Assembly (NCBI RefSeq): GCF_004348985.1
Contig: NZ_SMKW01000002.1
Span: 237,342 to 301,341, forward strand
Direction: 5' to 3'
From: Saccharopolyspora elongata
Lineage (GTDB): Bacteria; Actinomycetota; Actinomycetes; Mycobacteriales; Pseudonocardiaceae
Length of the DNA stretch: 64,000 bases
Position 1 is the first letter of the stretch. Every line of letters begins with the position of its first letter. The notes below the pieces were generated by a model that saw nothing but the letters and a program-made list of their open reading frames with translations, did no database searches and was not told the DNA's origin. The translations under genes and the position numbers were made by a program. This document shows, in pieces, positions 34,610-42,172 of the stretch.

Positions 34610-35782
34610 GTGCACGACTACGAGGCGCTGGCGGCGCGGTTCCGGCCGGTCTTCGACCGGATCGCGGCGGGCGCGGTGGAGCGCGAACGGCGGCGCCGGC
34701 TGCCGTTCGAGGAGGTCCGTTGGCTGCGAGAGGCCGGGTTCGGCGCGGTGCGCGTCCCGGTGGAGTCCGGCGGGTCTGGGGCGGGCCTGGACGACCTGTT
34801 CCGGCTGCTCGTCGAGCTGGGTGAGGCGGATTCCAACCTGACGCAGCTGCTACGACCGCACTTCCTGTTCGTGGAGGAGCAGCTGCGGCAGCCGCCCGCG
34901 GCGGTGCGGGACGAGTGGCTTCGGGCGGTGGCCGGGGGAGTCCTGTTCGGCAACGCGATCAGCGAACGGGAGTCCCACCAGGTGGGGCGGTCGAACACGA
35001 CGCTGTCCGAGCGGGATGGCCGCCTGCTGCTCAACGGCACCAAGTTCTACTCCACCGGGAGCCTGCTGGCGGACTGGATCACCGTCCGCGCCGAGCGGGC
35101 GCCGGGCGAGCTCGTCGTGGCGCGGGTGCCAGCCCGGGCGGCGGGCCTGGTCCAGCGCGACGACTGGGACGGCTTCGGGCAGCGGACCACGGCGTCGGGC
35201 ACCGTGGAGTTCACCGATGTCGAGGTCGACCCGGCGCACGTGACGGTCTGGGACCGCGACCCGGGCGTGCACACCGCACTGGCGCAGCTGGTGTTGCTCG
35301 CCGCGCTGGTGGGAGTCGCGCGGAGCGCCGCTCGCGACGCGGCCGAGTTCGTGCGCGACCGCCGTCGCTCCTACAGCCACGCGAGCGCGCCGCTGCCCAA
35401 GGACGATCCGCTGGTCCAGCAGGTCGTCGGGAAGATCCACAGCGCCGCGTTCGCCGCGCAGGCGACGCTGGAGGCCGCGGTCGGCTCGGTGCGCCGCGCG
35501 CTGCAGGGCTCGCGGGCGGAGGTCATCGCTGCGGAGGTCGACGTCTCCAAGGCGCAGGTCGGCATCGCGGATCTGGTGCTGCGCGCGGTGACCGAGGTCT
35601 TCGACGTGGGCGGATCGTCGGTCGTGAGCCAGGAGAAGCTACTCGACCGGCACTGGCGCAACGCCCGGACGCTCACCGTGCACAACCCGCTGGTCTACAA
35701 GGCCCGCGCGGTGGGCGACCACGCCATCAACGACAGCCTCCCGGTGTTCGCCTGGACGACCGGATCGCCCGGCGCGGCGTGA
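34610..35782 (+). CDS. SfnB/DszC-type acyl-CoA dehydrogenase-fold flavoprotein (copy 2)
   Basis: A 390-residue relative of the neighbouring flavoprotein, more diverged. It shows LPFEEVRWLREAGFGAVRVP, FLFVEEQLRQPP, FGNAISERESHQVGR, LLNGTKFYSTGSLLADWITV, QRDDWDGFGQRTTASGTVEF and the same DRHWRNARTLTVHNPLVYKA ending. The GTG at 34610 with GGGAGG 6 bp upstream is preferred over the GTG at 34604, which would abut the Shine-Dalgarno. It follows copy 1 by 19 bp and is surely co-transcribed. Such pairs may act together with FMN-dependent monooxygenases to release sulfite from sulfones or sulfonates. The substrate is not evident. Confidence 0.87.
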   Translation: MHDYEALAARFRPVFDRIAAGAVERERRRRLPFEEVRWLREAGFGAVRVPVESGGSGAGLDDLFRLLVELGEADSNLTQLLRPHFLFVEEQLRQPPAAVRDEWLRAVAGGVLFGNAISERESHQVGRSNTTLSERDGRLLLNGTKFYSTGSLLADWITVRAERAPGELVVARVPARAAGLVQRDDWDGFGQRTTASGTVEFTDVEVDPAHVTVWDRDPGVHTALAQLVLLAALVGVARSAARDAAEFVRDRRRSYSHASAPLPKDDPLVQQVVGKIHSAAFAAQATLEAAVGSVRRALQGSRAEVIAAEVDVSKAQVGIADLVLRAVTEVFDVGGSSVVSQEKLLDRHWRNARTLTVHNPLVYKARAVGDHAINDSLPVFAWTTGSPGAA

Positions 35783-35788
35783 CCGGTG

Positions 35789-35834
35789 GTCGTGAGTGCG
35801 GAAGCCGGTTCTTACCGGCCTTCGCGCTCACGAC
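35789..35834. repeat. Dispersed GTGAGTG/CACTCAC-type hairpin, bidirectional terminator
   Basis: Arms GTCGTGAGTGCGGAAGCCGG (35789-35808) and CCGGCCTTCGCGCTCACGAC (35815-35834) pair with a few G-U or mismatched positions around a short loop. The outer 12 bp are the same as in the element at 7710-7773. It lies between convergent genes, and the stop codon of the MFS gene (35828-35830) is inside its right arm, so it can end both transcripts. Confidence 0.7.
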
Positions 35835-37162
35835 CCGGAGCGGCCGAAGTACAGGTCGCGCGGGCGCAGGGACAGGGTGGCAGCGGCACCGATTGCGCCG
35901 GTGAACGCCAGGTAGGCGCAGGCCCACCACGGCGAACCGCCGCCGGCGGCCAGCAGCGCGGTGACGATCAGCGGCGTCAGGCCCGACGCGTAGATGCCGG
36001 AGAACTGGTACACGAACGACATCCCGGTGTAGCGGAGCCGGACCGGGGTCAGCTGCGCGTACAGCGTTCCCTGGGGCGCGTAGAGGACCGCGTGGACGAC
36101 GCCCAGCACCAGGACGATCACCAGGCCGATCAGCAGCGGGTCGCGCGTCTGGAAGGCCAGGAACGCGGGGTAGACCGACAGCGCGAACAGCGTCGCGCCG
36201 AAGGCGTAGGTCCGGCGCGGCGTCCACCGGTCGGCGAGCCGGCCGAACACCGGCAGCAGCACGGCCAGCGTGATCGCCGCCAGCATGACCGCGACCAGCA
36301 CATCGGTGCGCGGGAGCTTGAGCGTCGACGTCGCGTAGGCGAGGAAGAACACCGCCCAGGTGTTGAAAGCCGCGCCCTCGGCCCAGCGGGAGAGCAGGCC
36401 GAGCAGCGTGTTGCGCCGCGCCGTGCGGTCGCGGAAGAGGTCCAGGAAGGGCGCGCTGGAGGTGTCCCGGGCCGCCCGGACCTCCTCGAAGGCGGGCGTT
36501 TCGGCGACCTTCAACCGGATCACCAGCCCGATGACGACGAGCACGATGCTCAGCCCGAACGCGATCCGCCAGCCGTAGCCCAGGAACTGCTCGTCGCCCA
36601 GCAGGTTGCCGAGCAGGGCGAACAACCCGGTGCCCAGTCCGAGCCCCAGCGCAAGACCGACCTGCGGCCAGGCCCCGTAGCGGGCCTGCTTGCCCGGCGG
36701 CGCGTACTCGACCGCCATCAGCACCGCGCCCGCCCACTCGCCGCCGATCGCCAGGCCCTGCACCACGCGCAGCAGCACCAGCAGGATCGGCGCGAGCAGG
36801 CCGATCTCGGCGTACGTCGGCAGCGCGCCCATCGCGGCCGTGGCCAGGCCCATCAGGACCATCGTGGTCACCAGGGTCCGCTTGCGCCCGATCCGGTCGC
36901 CGATGTGTCCGAAGAGGACACCGCCGAGCGGGCGGGCGACGAAGCCGACGAAGAACGTGGCGAACGCCAGCACGGTCGACACGGTGGGGTTGTCGGTGGG
37001 GAAGAAGAGCTTGTCGAAGACCAGGCCGGCGGCCGTGCTGTACAGGAAGAAGTCGTACCACTCCACGGTGGTGCCCATCAGGCTGGACACGATCACCGTG
37101 CGGACGTTCTTCTCCGACACCTGACGGGCTCCGGGCGCATCGACGTGCGTACCCGCGGTCAT
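35828..37162 (-). CDS. MFS transporter, metabolite:H+ symporter (MHS) type
   Basis: A 12-helix major facilitator of 444 residues. The start (VIVSSLMGTTVEWYDFFLYS), the loop motif GHIGDRIGRKRTLVTTMVLM and RVVQGLAIGGEWAGAVLMAVE are typical of the MHS family (shikimate, proline/betaine, alpha-ketoglutarate carriers). ATG at 37162 is preceded by AGGAGG. A short sulfur-type leader peptide and a TTGACA promoter lie upstream on the same strand, so it is probably induced when sulfur is limiting and may import an organosulfur compound such as a sulfonate. That substrate assignment is inference from context. Confidence 0.92.
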   Translation of the reverse strand: MTAGTHVDAPGARQVSEKNVRTVIVSSLMGTTVEWYDFFLYSTAAGLVFDKLFFPTDNPTVSTVLAFATFFVGFVARPLGGVLFGHIGDRIGRKRTLVTTMVLMGLATAAMGALPTYAEIGLLAPILLVLLRVVQGLAIGGEWAGAVLMAVEYAPPGKQARYGAWPQVGLALGLGLGTGLFALLGNLLGDEQFLGYGWRIAFGLSIVLVVIGLVIRLKVAETPAFEEVRAARDTSSAPFLDLFRDRTARRNTLLGLLSRWAEGAAFNTWAVFFLAYATSTLKLPRTDVLVAVMLAAITLAVLLPVFGRLADRWTPRRTYAFGATLFALSVYPAFLAFQTRDPLLIGLVIVLVLGVVHAVLYAPQGTLYAQLTPVRLRYTGMSFVYQFSGIYASGLTPLIVTALLAAGGGSPWWACAYLAFTGAIGAAATLSLRPRDLYFGRSGS

Positions 37163-37203
37163 GCTGCTGCCTCCTGGGGGCGGTGCTTCCGGGTTCGGGC
37201 GGA

Positions 37204-37284
37204 TCAGGACGCCGAACACGCCGCCGAGGCCACCCGCAGCAGGTCCACGTGGTGGCGGTTGGTCAGCAGTACCGGTCGGAGCAC
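37204..37284 (-). CDS. Sulfur-type leader peptide upstream of the MFS gene
   Basis: A 26-codon frame beginning with GTG at 37284. It contains the diagnostic TNRHHVDLLRVASAAC, that is an HVDLxRV block followed by a Cys near the end. Similar peptides, annotated in actinobacteria as putative leader peptides, precede sulfur-assimilation genes. The start lies about 8 bp after a -10-like CATAGC with TTGACA further upstream, so the mRNA is probably leaderless. Ribosome progress over the cysteine codon likely controls expression of the MFS gene 41 bp downstream. The peptide itself is unlikely to have a separate function. Confidence 0.8.
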   Translation of the reverse strand: MLRPVLLTNRHHVDLLRVASAACSAS

Positions 37285-37291
37285 GCGCCGA

Positions 37292-37320
37292 CGCTATGGA
37301 CGCGGTCGAACGGGTGTCAA
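37292..37320 (-). promoter_or_regulatory. TTGACA promoter of the MFS leader
   Basis: A consensus -35 TTGACA (37320 to 37315) and a CATAGC -10-like hexamer about 16 bp further down read on the minus strand. The expected start falls at or next to the GTG of the leader peptide. Confidence 0.6.
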
Positions 37321-37354
37321 GAAGATCGCGCGCCGGTCCGGCAGGTGGGATCGG

Positions 37355-37383
37355 TTGACACCCCCGGGGCCCTCTGCTGCCAT
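37355..37383 (+). promoter_or_regulatory. TTGACA promoter of the SsuD leader
   Basis: TTGACA at 37355-37360 and TGCCAT at 37378-37383 with a 17-bp spacer. The expected transcription start falls at about 37390, where the leader peptide GTG begins. The layout mirrors the promoters at 37292-37320 and 38880-38908. Confidence 0.6.
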
Positions 37384-37389
37384 TGCCGC

Positions 37390-37467
37390 GTGATGGTCGC
37401 GACGTGGTTCACCAGGCGGCGGCACGTGGATTTGCACCGCGTGGCGGCGCAGGCGTGTCCTCGCTGA
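37390..37467 (+). CDS. Sulfur-type leader peptide upstream of the SsuD-like gene
   Basis: A 25-codon frame starting with GTG at 37390 or ATG at 37393 and ending at 37467. Its core FTRRRHVDLHRVAAQAC matches the other two leaders in the window (HVDL, RV, Cys near the end). The GTG coincides with the predicted transcription start, so the message is probably leaderless. A perfect 8-bp hairpin follows 17 bp after its stop, and the SsuD-like gene begins 96 bp downstream. The arrangement fits a cysteine-sensing attenuator. Confidence 0.82.
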   Translation: MMVATWFTRRRHVDLHRVAAQACPR

Positions 37468-37484
37468 CCTGATTTCCGCTCGCC

Positions 37485-37503
37485 GCGGCCGGTCCCCGGC
37501 CGC
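37485..37503 (+). terminator. Attenuator-like hairpin after the leader peptide
   Basis: GCGGCCGG (37485-37492) and CCGGCCGC (37496-37503) are perfect inverted repeats with a TCC loop. It lies between the leader stop and the SsuD-like start. No T-run follows, so it might also work by masking or pausing. Confidence 0.5.
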
Positions 37504-37563
37504 ATCTGTCCACGATGGACGTCCGTGGTCGGTTCCGATCACCGGCCTTCCCTGGAGTTGCGC

Positions 37564-38736
37564 ATGTCTTTGACGTTCCACTGGTTCCTGCCCACCTACG
37601 GCGACAGCCGGTACCTCGTCGGCGGTGGCCACGGGGTGGCGACCACCAACACTGCGGCGGGATCGCGGCCGGCGACGCTGGCCTACCTCGGCCAGATCGC
37701 GCGCAGCGCGGAGCAGCTCGGCTTCGAGGGCGCGCTGACGCCGACCGGTGCGTGGTGCGAGGACGCGTGGCTGTCGACGGCGATGCTGGCGGAGGTCACC
37801 GAGCGGCTGAAGTTCCTGGTCGCGTTCCGGCCGGGCCTGCTGTCGCCGACGCTGGCCGCCCAGATGGCCGCGACGTTCCAGCGGCACTCCGGGCAGCGGC
37901 TGCTGCTCAACGTGGTCACCGGCGGCGAGAGCGCCGAGCAGCGCGCCTACGGCGACTTCCTGGACAAGGACGCCCGTTACGCGCGTTGCGACGAGTTCCT
38001 GCACGTCGTGCGGGCGTTGTGGCGGGGCGAGCGGGTCGACTTCGACGGCACCCACATCCGGGTCGCGGGCGCCGAGCTGGCGCGGACGCCGGACCCGGTG
38101 CCGGAGCTGTACTTCGGCGGTTCCTCGCCCGCGGCCGGTGTCGTCGCGGCCAACCACACCGACGTGTACCTGACCTGGGGCGAGCCGCCGCACAAGGTCG
38201 CGGAGAAGATCCAGTGGATCCGCGGCCTCGCCGCCGAACGGGGCCGCGCCCCGCGCTTCGGCATCCGGTTGCACGTGATCAGCCGCGACACCAGCGAGCA
38301 GGCGTGGGCGGAGGCGCAGCGGCTGCTGGACGCGCTCGACCCGGCGACCATCTCGCGGGTGCAGGAGGGGCTGGCGCGCAGCGAGTCCGAGGGCCAGCGG
38401 CGGATGCTGGACCTGCACGGCGGCTCGACCGCGGGCCTGGAGATCTACCCGAACCTGTGGGCCGGTGTCGGCCTGGTGCGCGGCGGCGCGGGGACGGCGC
38501 TGGTCGGCAGCCACGCGGAGGTGGCCGAGCGGATCGAGGAGTACCACGCGCTCGGCATCGACGAGTTCGTGCTCTCCGGCCACCCGCACCTGGAGGAGGC
38601 GTACTGGTTCGGCGAAGGCGTGCTGCCGATCCTGGAGCGCAAGGGGCTGTGGCGGCACCCGGCGGGCCCGGCGGAAGCCGGCCCGGCGAGCATCCCGTTC
38701 GCCGAAGCCTCGAGGGAGCCCGCCGCCACCTCCTGA
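37564..38736 (+). CDS. ssuD: FMNH2-dependent alkanesulfonate monooxygenase (SsuD-like)
   Basis: A 390-residue bacterial luciferase-fold enzyme that splits alkanesulfonates into aldehyde and sulfite with FMNH2 and O2. The SsuD-like N-terminus is SLTFHWFLPTYGDSRYLVGG, followed by FLVAFRPGLLSPTLAAQMAATF, LLLNVVTGGESAEQRAYGDF, LYFGGSSPAAGVVAANHTDVYLTWGEP and IDEFVLSGHPHLEEAYWFGE. ATG at 37564 has GGAG 7 bp upstream. It is preceded by a leader peptide and hairpin and followed by terminator hairpins. No SsuE-type flavin reductase is in the window, so FMNH2 must come from elsewhere. Related sulfone enzymes have similar folds; SsuD fits the N-terminus best. Confidence 0.88.
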   Translation: MSLTFHWFLPTYGDSRYLVGGGHGVATTNTAAGSRPATLAYLGQIARSAEQLGFEGALTPTGAWCEDAWLSTAMLAEVTERLKFLVAFRPGLLSPTLAAQMAATFQRHSGQRLLLNVVTGGESAEQRAYGDFLDKDARYARCDEFLHVVRALWRGERVDFDGTHIRVAGAELARTPDPVPELYFGGSSPAAGVVAANHTDVYLTWGEPPHKVAEKIQWIRGLAAERGRAPRFGIRLHVISRDTSEQAWAEAQRLLDALDPATISRVQEGLARSESEGQRRMLDLHGGSTAGLEIYPNLWAGVGLVRGGAGTALVGSHAEVAERIEEYHALGIDEFVLSGHPHLEEAYWFGEGVLPILERKGLWRHPAGPAEAGPASIPFAEASREPAATS

Positions 38737-38765
38737 CGCGCGGCGCTCGCCGCCTGGCGAATCGG

Positions 38766-38813
38766 GGCCGTGAGTACTTTGTGCTGCTATAGCGACACGA
38801 AGTGCTCACGGCC
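38766..38813. repeat. Dispersed CGTGAGT/CTCACG hairpin
   Basis: Arms GGCCGTGAGTACTTTGTG (38766-38783) and CACGAAGTGCTCACGGCC (38796-38813) form an 18-bp stem with two G-U pairs; the loop contains CTATAG. Its outer arm resembles those at 7710-7773 and 35789-35834, so it belongs to the same class of gene-end hairpins. Confidence 0.7.
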
Positions 38814-38839
38814 TCTTTATTTGTCCAAAGAGGATTTTT
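38812..38839 (+). terminator. Rho-independent terminator after the SsuD-like gene
   Basis: CCTCTTT (38812-38818) pairs with AAAGAGG (38827-38833), followed by ATTTTT. It is one of few structures in the window with a clear T-run and directly follows the dispersed hairpin, so the SsuD-like transcript should end here. Confidence 0.8.
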
Positions 38840-38879
38840 CTTGAGGTGCGTCCGTCAGGTGGGACGCGTGGTGCGTCCG

Positions 38880-38908
38880 TTGACACGGGTGCCCGTTTTT
38901 GGTGGCAT
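38880..38908 (+). promoter_or_regulatory. TTGACA promoter of the third sulfur leader
   Basis: TTGACA at 38880-38885 and TGGCAT at 38903-38908 with a 17-bp spacer. The -10 resembles TGCCAT of the promoter at 37355-37383. Transcription would start near 38915, at the leader GTG. Confidence 0.65.
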
Positions 38909-38914
38909 GACTAC

Positions 38915-38995
38915 GTGTTCTTCGCAGACAGGCTCACGAAGCGCCGCCACGTCGACCTGGTTCGCGTCGGCGCGCAGGCCTGTCGCGACTTCTGA
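38915..38995 (+). CDS. Sulfur-type leader peptide upstream of the sfnG stub
   Basis: A 26-codon frame from GTG 38915 to the stop at 38993-38995. Its core LTKRRHVDLVRVGAQAC is nearly the same as that of the leader at 37390-37467 (shared RRHVDL, RV, AQAC). The GTG lies 7 bp after the -10 hexamer, again implying a leaderless message. Three hairpins lie between it and the next gene. It probably controls the sfnG-stub/flavoprotein/MetQNI operon in response to cysteine supply. Confidence 0.82.
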   Translation: MFFADRLTKRRHVDLVRVGAQACRDF

Positions 38996-39014
38996 TCTCC
39001 TCCCTTCTCCGCAA

Positions 39015-39100
39015 CGGCGGAATTCCCCGCCGATTCCCCCTTTCTTTCGCACGAGGTGAATTGCGACCTCGTGTCCCGATAGCGCACGTCTGCGTGCGCT
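39015..39100 (+). promoter_or_regulatory. Three consecutive hairpins, candidate attenuator
   Basis: Between the third leader and the sfnG stub are three short perfect hairpins: CGGCGG/CCGCCG (39015-39032), CACGAGGT/ACCTCGTG (39050-39073) and AGCGCACG/CGTGCGCT (39081-39100). They could fold into alternative structures depending on ribosome position on the leader peptide. Confidence 0.5.
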
Positions 39101-39128
39101 GCCGCGTCATGCGCGACAGGAGATGAGA

Positions 39129-39257
39129 ATGCCCGACGCCGTTCCGGCCGAACCGCTGAAGTTCGCCTACTGGGTGCCCAACGTCAGCGGCGGCCTCGTC
39201 ACCAGCCGCCCGGTCGCGCAGGCGCGATCCGATTCGCACAACTCGAGGAGTTCTTGA
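39129..39257 (+). pseudogene. Truncated sfnG (dimethylsulfone monooxygenase) 5' stub
   Basis: A 42-codon frame with a good AGGAG Shine-Dalgarno. Its residues 10-24 (LKFAYWVPNVSGGLV) match the N-terminus of FMNH2-dependent dimethylsulfone monooxygenase SfnG, an enzyme of about 360 residues. After GGLVTS the similarity ends and the frame stops within 20 codons. The stop overlaps the ATG of the flavoprotein gene by 1 bp, so the stub may now serve to couple translation. A deletion appears to have removed most of sfnG while keeping its leader, promoter and ribosome-binding site. Confidence 0.75.
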
Positions 39258-40474
39258 TGTCAGTCTCTCCGCCCGCCAGTGCCGAACCGAGCACTGCGGG
39301 TTTGGTGCGTGACGACGCCGAGGCGCTGGAACTGGCGGCGCGGCTCGCGCAGCGGTTCGCCACCGGTGCCGCCGAGCGCGACCGCGAACGGCTGATCCCG
39401 CACGAGGAGCTCGACGCACTGTCGACGAGCGGCCTGCTGGGCATCACCGTGCCGCGCAGCCACGGCGGCGCCGACGTCGCTGCGCGGACCCTGGTCGAGG
39501 TCTTCCGGCTGCTGGCCGCAGCCGACCCGAACATCGCGCAGATCCCGCAGAGCCACTTCGCCTACGTCAACGTGCTCCGGGAGAACGGCACCGCCGAGCA
39601 GCGGCGGTTCTTCTTCTCCGAGGTGCTGGCCGGCAAGCGGTTCGGCAACGCGCAGTCGGAGGCGGGCAGCCGCACGGTGCAGGAGATCCAGACCAGGCTG
39701 GCGTCCGCAGTGGACGGTGGTTTCGTCCTGCAGGGCAAGAAGACCTACTCGACCGGGGCCCTGCTGGCGCACTGGATCCCGGTGCTCGCCAAGGACGACC
39801 GGGACCGGCTGCAGGTGGCCTACGTGCCGCGGGACGCCGCCGGGGTCACCGTCGTCGACGACTGGGCGGGCATGGGCCAGCGGACCACCGCCAGCGGCAC
39901 CGTCGAGCTCGACCAGGTCCGGGTTCCCGCGGACCGGATCGTGCCGCACCACCTGACGTTCGACCGCCCGCAACTGCACGGCGCGCTGGCGCAGGCGCTG
40001 CACGCCGCGATCGACGTCGGCATCGCCGGGGGAGCGCTCGCCGACGCGGCCGAGTTCGTGCGCACCCGCAGCCGCCCCTGGGGCGAAGCCGGAGTCGAGC
40101 GGGCGGCGGAAGATCCGCTCACCATCCAGCGCTTCGGCGAACTCGCGGTCCGGCTGCGCGCCGCCGAGGCGCTGCTGGAGAAGGCGGGTGCGGCGCTCGA
40201 CGCGGCACGCGCCGACCTCGACGCCGACTCCGCGGCGGAGGCGTCGATCGCGGTCGCCACCGCGAAAGTGTTCGCCGACGGCGTCGCGGTCGAGCTGAGC
40301 AGCGCGTTGTTCGAGGTCTCCGGCACCAGGTCGAGCCTCGCGGAGACCAACTTGCACCGGCACTGGCGCAACGCCCGCACGCACACCCTGCACGACCCGG
40401 TCCGCTGGAAGGTCCAGCACATCGGCCGCTACGTCCTCAACGGCACCCGCCCTCCCCGGCACGGCCAGATCTGA
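39257..40474 (+). CDS. SfnB/DszC-type acyl-CoA dehydrogenase-fold flavoprotein (copy 3)
   Basis: A 405-residue paralogue of the protein at 33391-34590. Shared blocks include LPHEEL-like LIPHEELDALSTSGLLGITVP, HGGADVAARTLVEVFRLLAA, NIAQIPQSHF, VLAGKRFGNAQSEAGSR, GKKTYSTGALLAHWIPVL and HRHWRNARTHTLHDPVRWKV. It probably oxidises an organosulfur substrate with a reduced flavin. Its ATG overlaps the stop of the sfnG stub, so translation is likely coupled to it. The MetQ-like gene follows 19 bp later, so flavoprotein, importer and monooxygenase are one operon under the leader-peptide control. Confidence 0.88.
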   Translation: MSVSPPASAEPSTAGLVRDDAEALELAARLAQRFATGAAERDRERLIPHEELDALSTSGLLGITVPRSHGGADVAARTLVEVFRLLAAADPNIAQIPQSHFAYVNVLRENGTAEQRRFFFSEVLAGKRFGNAQSEAGSRTVQEIQTRLASAVDGGFVLQGKKTYSTGALLAHWIPVLAKDDRDRLQVAYVPRDAAGVTVVDDWAGMGQRTTASGTVELDQVRVPADRIVPHHLTFDRPQLHGALAQALHAAIDVGIAGGALADAAEFVRTRSRPWGEAGVERAAEDPLTIQRFGELAVRLRAAEALLEKAGAALDAARADLDADSAAEASIAVATAKVFADGVAVELSSALFEVSGTRSSLAETNLHRHWRNARTHTLHDPVRWKVQHIGRYVLNGTRPPRHGQI

Positions 40475-40493
40475 CGAAGAGAGCATCGAGAAA

Positions 40494-41396
40494 GTGTCCC
40501 AAACGCACCACAGTTCCCGCCCCACCCTCCGCGCGCTGCGACTGATCCCGCTGATCGGGCTGCTGGTGGCGGCCCTGACCGGCTGCGGGCTCGCCGGCGG
40601 GTCCGCAGCCGACGACCGCACCATCACCATCGTCGCCACCGACAGCCCGCCGTACCACGAACCCCTCGAACTGGCCCGCAAGCAGCTCGAAGCCGGCGGC
40701 TGGCAGCTGGACGTGCGCTACGTGACCGACATCGTGCAGCCGAACCACGCGGTCAGCTCGGGCGAGGCGGACTTCAACTTCTTCCAGCACGGCGCCTACC
40801 TGCAGACCTTCAACCGCGACAACGGAACCGACGTCGTCCCGCTGTTCTACGTCGTCGGCTCCCCGGCCGGGCTGTACTCCACCCGCTACGACGACATCTC
40901 GCAGCTGCCCGACGGCGCCCGGATCGCGCTGCCGGTGGATCCGGCGAACAACGGCCGGGCGCTGCACCTGCTGGCCGAGTCCGGCCGGCTGAAGCTGCGC
41001 GACGGCGCCCAGGTGGTCACCACCAGCCAGCGCGACATCGTGGACAACCCGCACCGCTACTCGTTCGTCGAGGTCGACCAGCAGACGCTCACCCAGACCC
41101 TGCCGGACGTCGACGCCGGATTCCTGTTCTCCCGCCAGGCGATCGAGATGAAGCTGGCCGTCGAGGACGACGCCCTGCTGCGGGAGGAGGACGTCGACGC
41201 CATCCCGTACCGGATCGTCGTCGGCGGGCGCGCGGACGAGGCCGGCTCCGAGAAGGCGCGGGCGCTGCAGGCCGCGTTGCAGAGCCCGCCGGTCCGCGAC
41301 TTCTTCCTGAAGTTCTACGGCGACTGGGCGCCGCTGCCGTGGACCGAGGACCCGCGGGCCCAGCTCGGCCAGTGGTGGAAGGACGGCGGACGTTGA
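40494..41396 (+). CDS. MetQ/NlpA-family substrate-binding lipoprotein
   Basis: A 300-residue lipoprotein with a signal ending in the lipobox LTGC (about residues 28-31). The MetQ/NlpA fold shows [71 protein letters not shown] and [20 protein letters not shown]. The family binds D/L-methionine and relatives. Here, among sulfur-scavenging monooxygenases, the ligand may be another organosulfur compound. GTG at 40494 is the start. It is the receptor of the following MetN/MetI pair. Confidence 0.9.
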   Translation: MSQTHHSSRPTLRALRLIPLIGLLVAALTGCGLAGGSAADDRTITIVATDSPPYHEPLELARKQLEAGGWQLDVRYVTDIVQPNHAVSSGEADFNFFQHGAYLQTFNRDNGTDVVPLFYVVGSPAGLYSTRYDDISQLPDGARIALPVDPANNGRALHLLAESGRLKLRDGAQVVTTSQRDIVDNPHRYSFVEVDQQTLTQTLPDVDAGFLFSRQAIEMKLAVEDDALLREEDVDAIPYRIVVGGRADEAGSEKARALQAALQSPPVRDFFLKFYGDWAPLPWTEDPRAQLGQWWKDGGR

Positions 41397-42172
41397 TCAC
41401 GCTGCGAGGTGTCACCAAGCGGTTCCCAGGCCCGGACGGCCCGCTGACCGCCGTCGACGACGTCGACCTGCACGTGCCGCGCGGCTCGGTGCAGGGGATC
41501 ATCGGCTTCTCCGGCGCGGGCAAGTCGACGCTGGTCCGGCTGATCAACCTGCTGGAGCGCCCGGATTCCGGCTCCGTGCTGGTCGACGGCGAAGAGCTGA
41601 CCATATTGGACGAAGAGGCGCTGCGCCGCAGGCGCACCAAGATCGGCATGATCTTCCAACACTTCAACCTGCTGGCCAACCTCACCGCCGCCCAGAACAT
41701 CGAGCTCGCCCTGCGCATCGCCGGGGTCGGCAAGGCGGCCCGCGCGGCCCGGGTCGCGGAGGCCTTCGCCGTGGTCGACCTCTCCGACAAGGCCGACGCG
41801 TACCCGGCGAAGCTCTCCGGCGGGCAGCAGCAGCGGGTGGCCATCGCGCGGGCGCTGGCCAACGAGCCGTCGGTGCTGCTGTGCGACGAACCCACCAGCG
41901 CCGTCGACCCGCGCACCACGATCACGGTGCTGCGCTACCTCCAGGAGGTCAACGAGCGGCTCGGCATCACAATCGTGCTGGTCACCCACGAGATGAACGT
42001 GGTCCGGGCGATCGCCGACGACGTCGCGGTGATGGAGGGCGGCAAGGTCGTCGAGCACCTGCGGCTGGACGGCTCGCCGCTGCGGCCGCAGACCGAGATC
42101 GCCCGGTTCCTGCTGGACGACCGCATCCGGTTGCGGCCCGAACGGAGCCTGGAGGACAGCAATGCAGGCTGA
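41393..42172 (+). CDS. MetN-like ABC transporter ATP-binding protein
   Basis: ATPase of 259 residues driving the MetQ/MetI importer. It has Walker [10 protein letters not shown], the Q-loop [15 protein letters not shown], signature [15 protein letters not shown], Walker [12 protein letters not shown] and the H-loop VTHEMNVV. The TTG at 41393 overlaps the MetQ stop (TTGA) with GGAAGGA upstream. At 259 residues it is shorter than typical MetN, whose C-terminal methionine-sensing ACT domain (about 90 residues) is absent. Uptake may therefore not be inhibited by internal methionine, in keeping with a different substrate. Confidence 0.92.
   Translation: MITLRGVTKRFPGPDGPLTAVDDVDLHVPRGSVQGIIGFSGAGKSTLVRLINLLERPDSGSVLVDGEELTILDEEALRRRRTKIGMIFQHFNLLANLTAAQNIELALRIAGVGKAARAARVAEAFAVVDLSDKADAYPAKLSGGQQQRVAIARALANEPSVLLCDEPTSAVDPRTTITVLRYLQEVNERLGITIVLVTHEMNVVRAIADDVAVMEGGKVVEHLRLDGSPLRPQTEIARFLLDDRIRLRPERSLEDSNAG

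Noticed and set aside
33391..35782. Beta-oxidation acyl-CoA dehydrogenases
   Set aside because: The sequences carry the SfnB/DszC-type Arg/His-rich ending and lie among sulfur-scavenging genes, without fatty-acid genes nearby.
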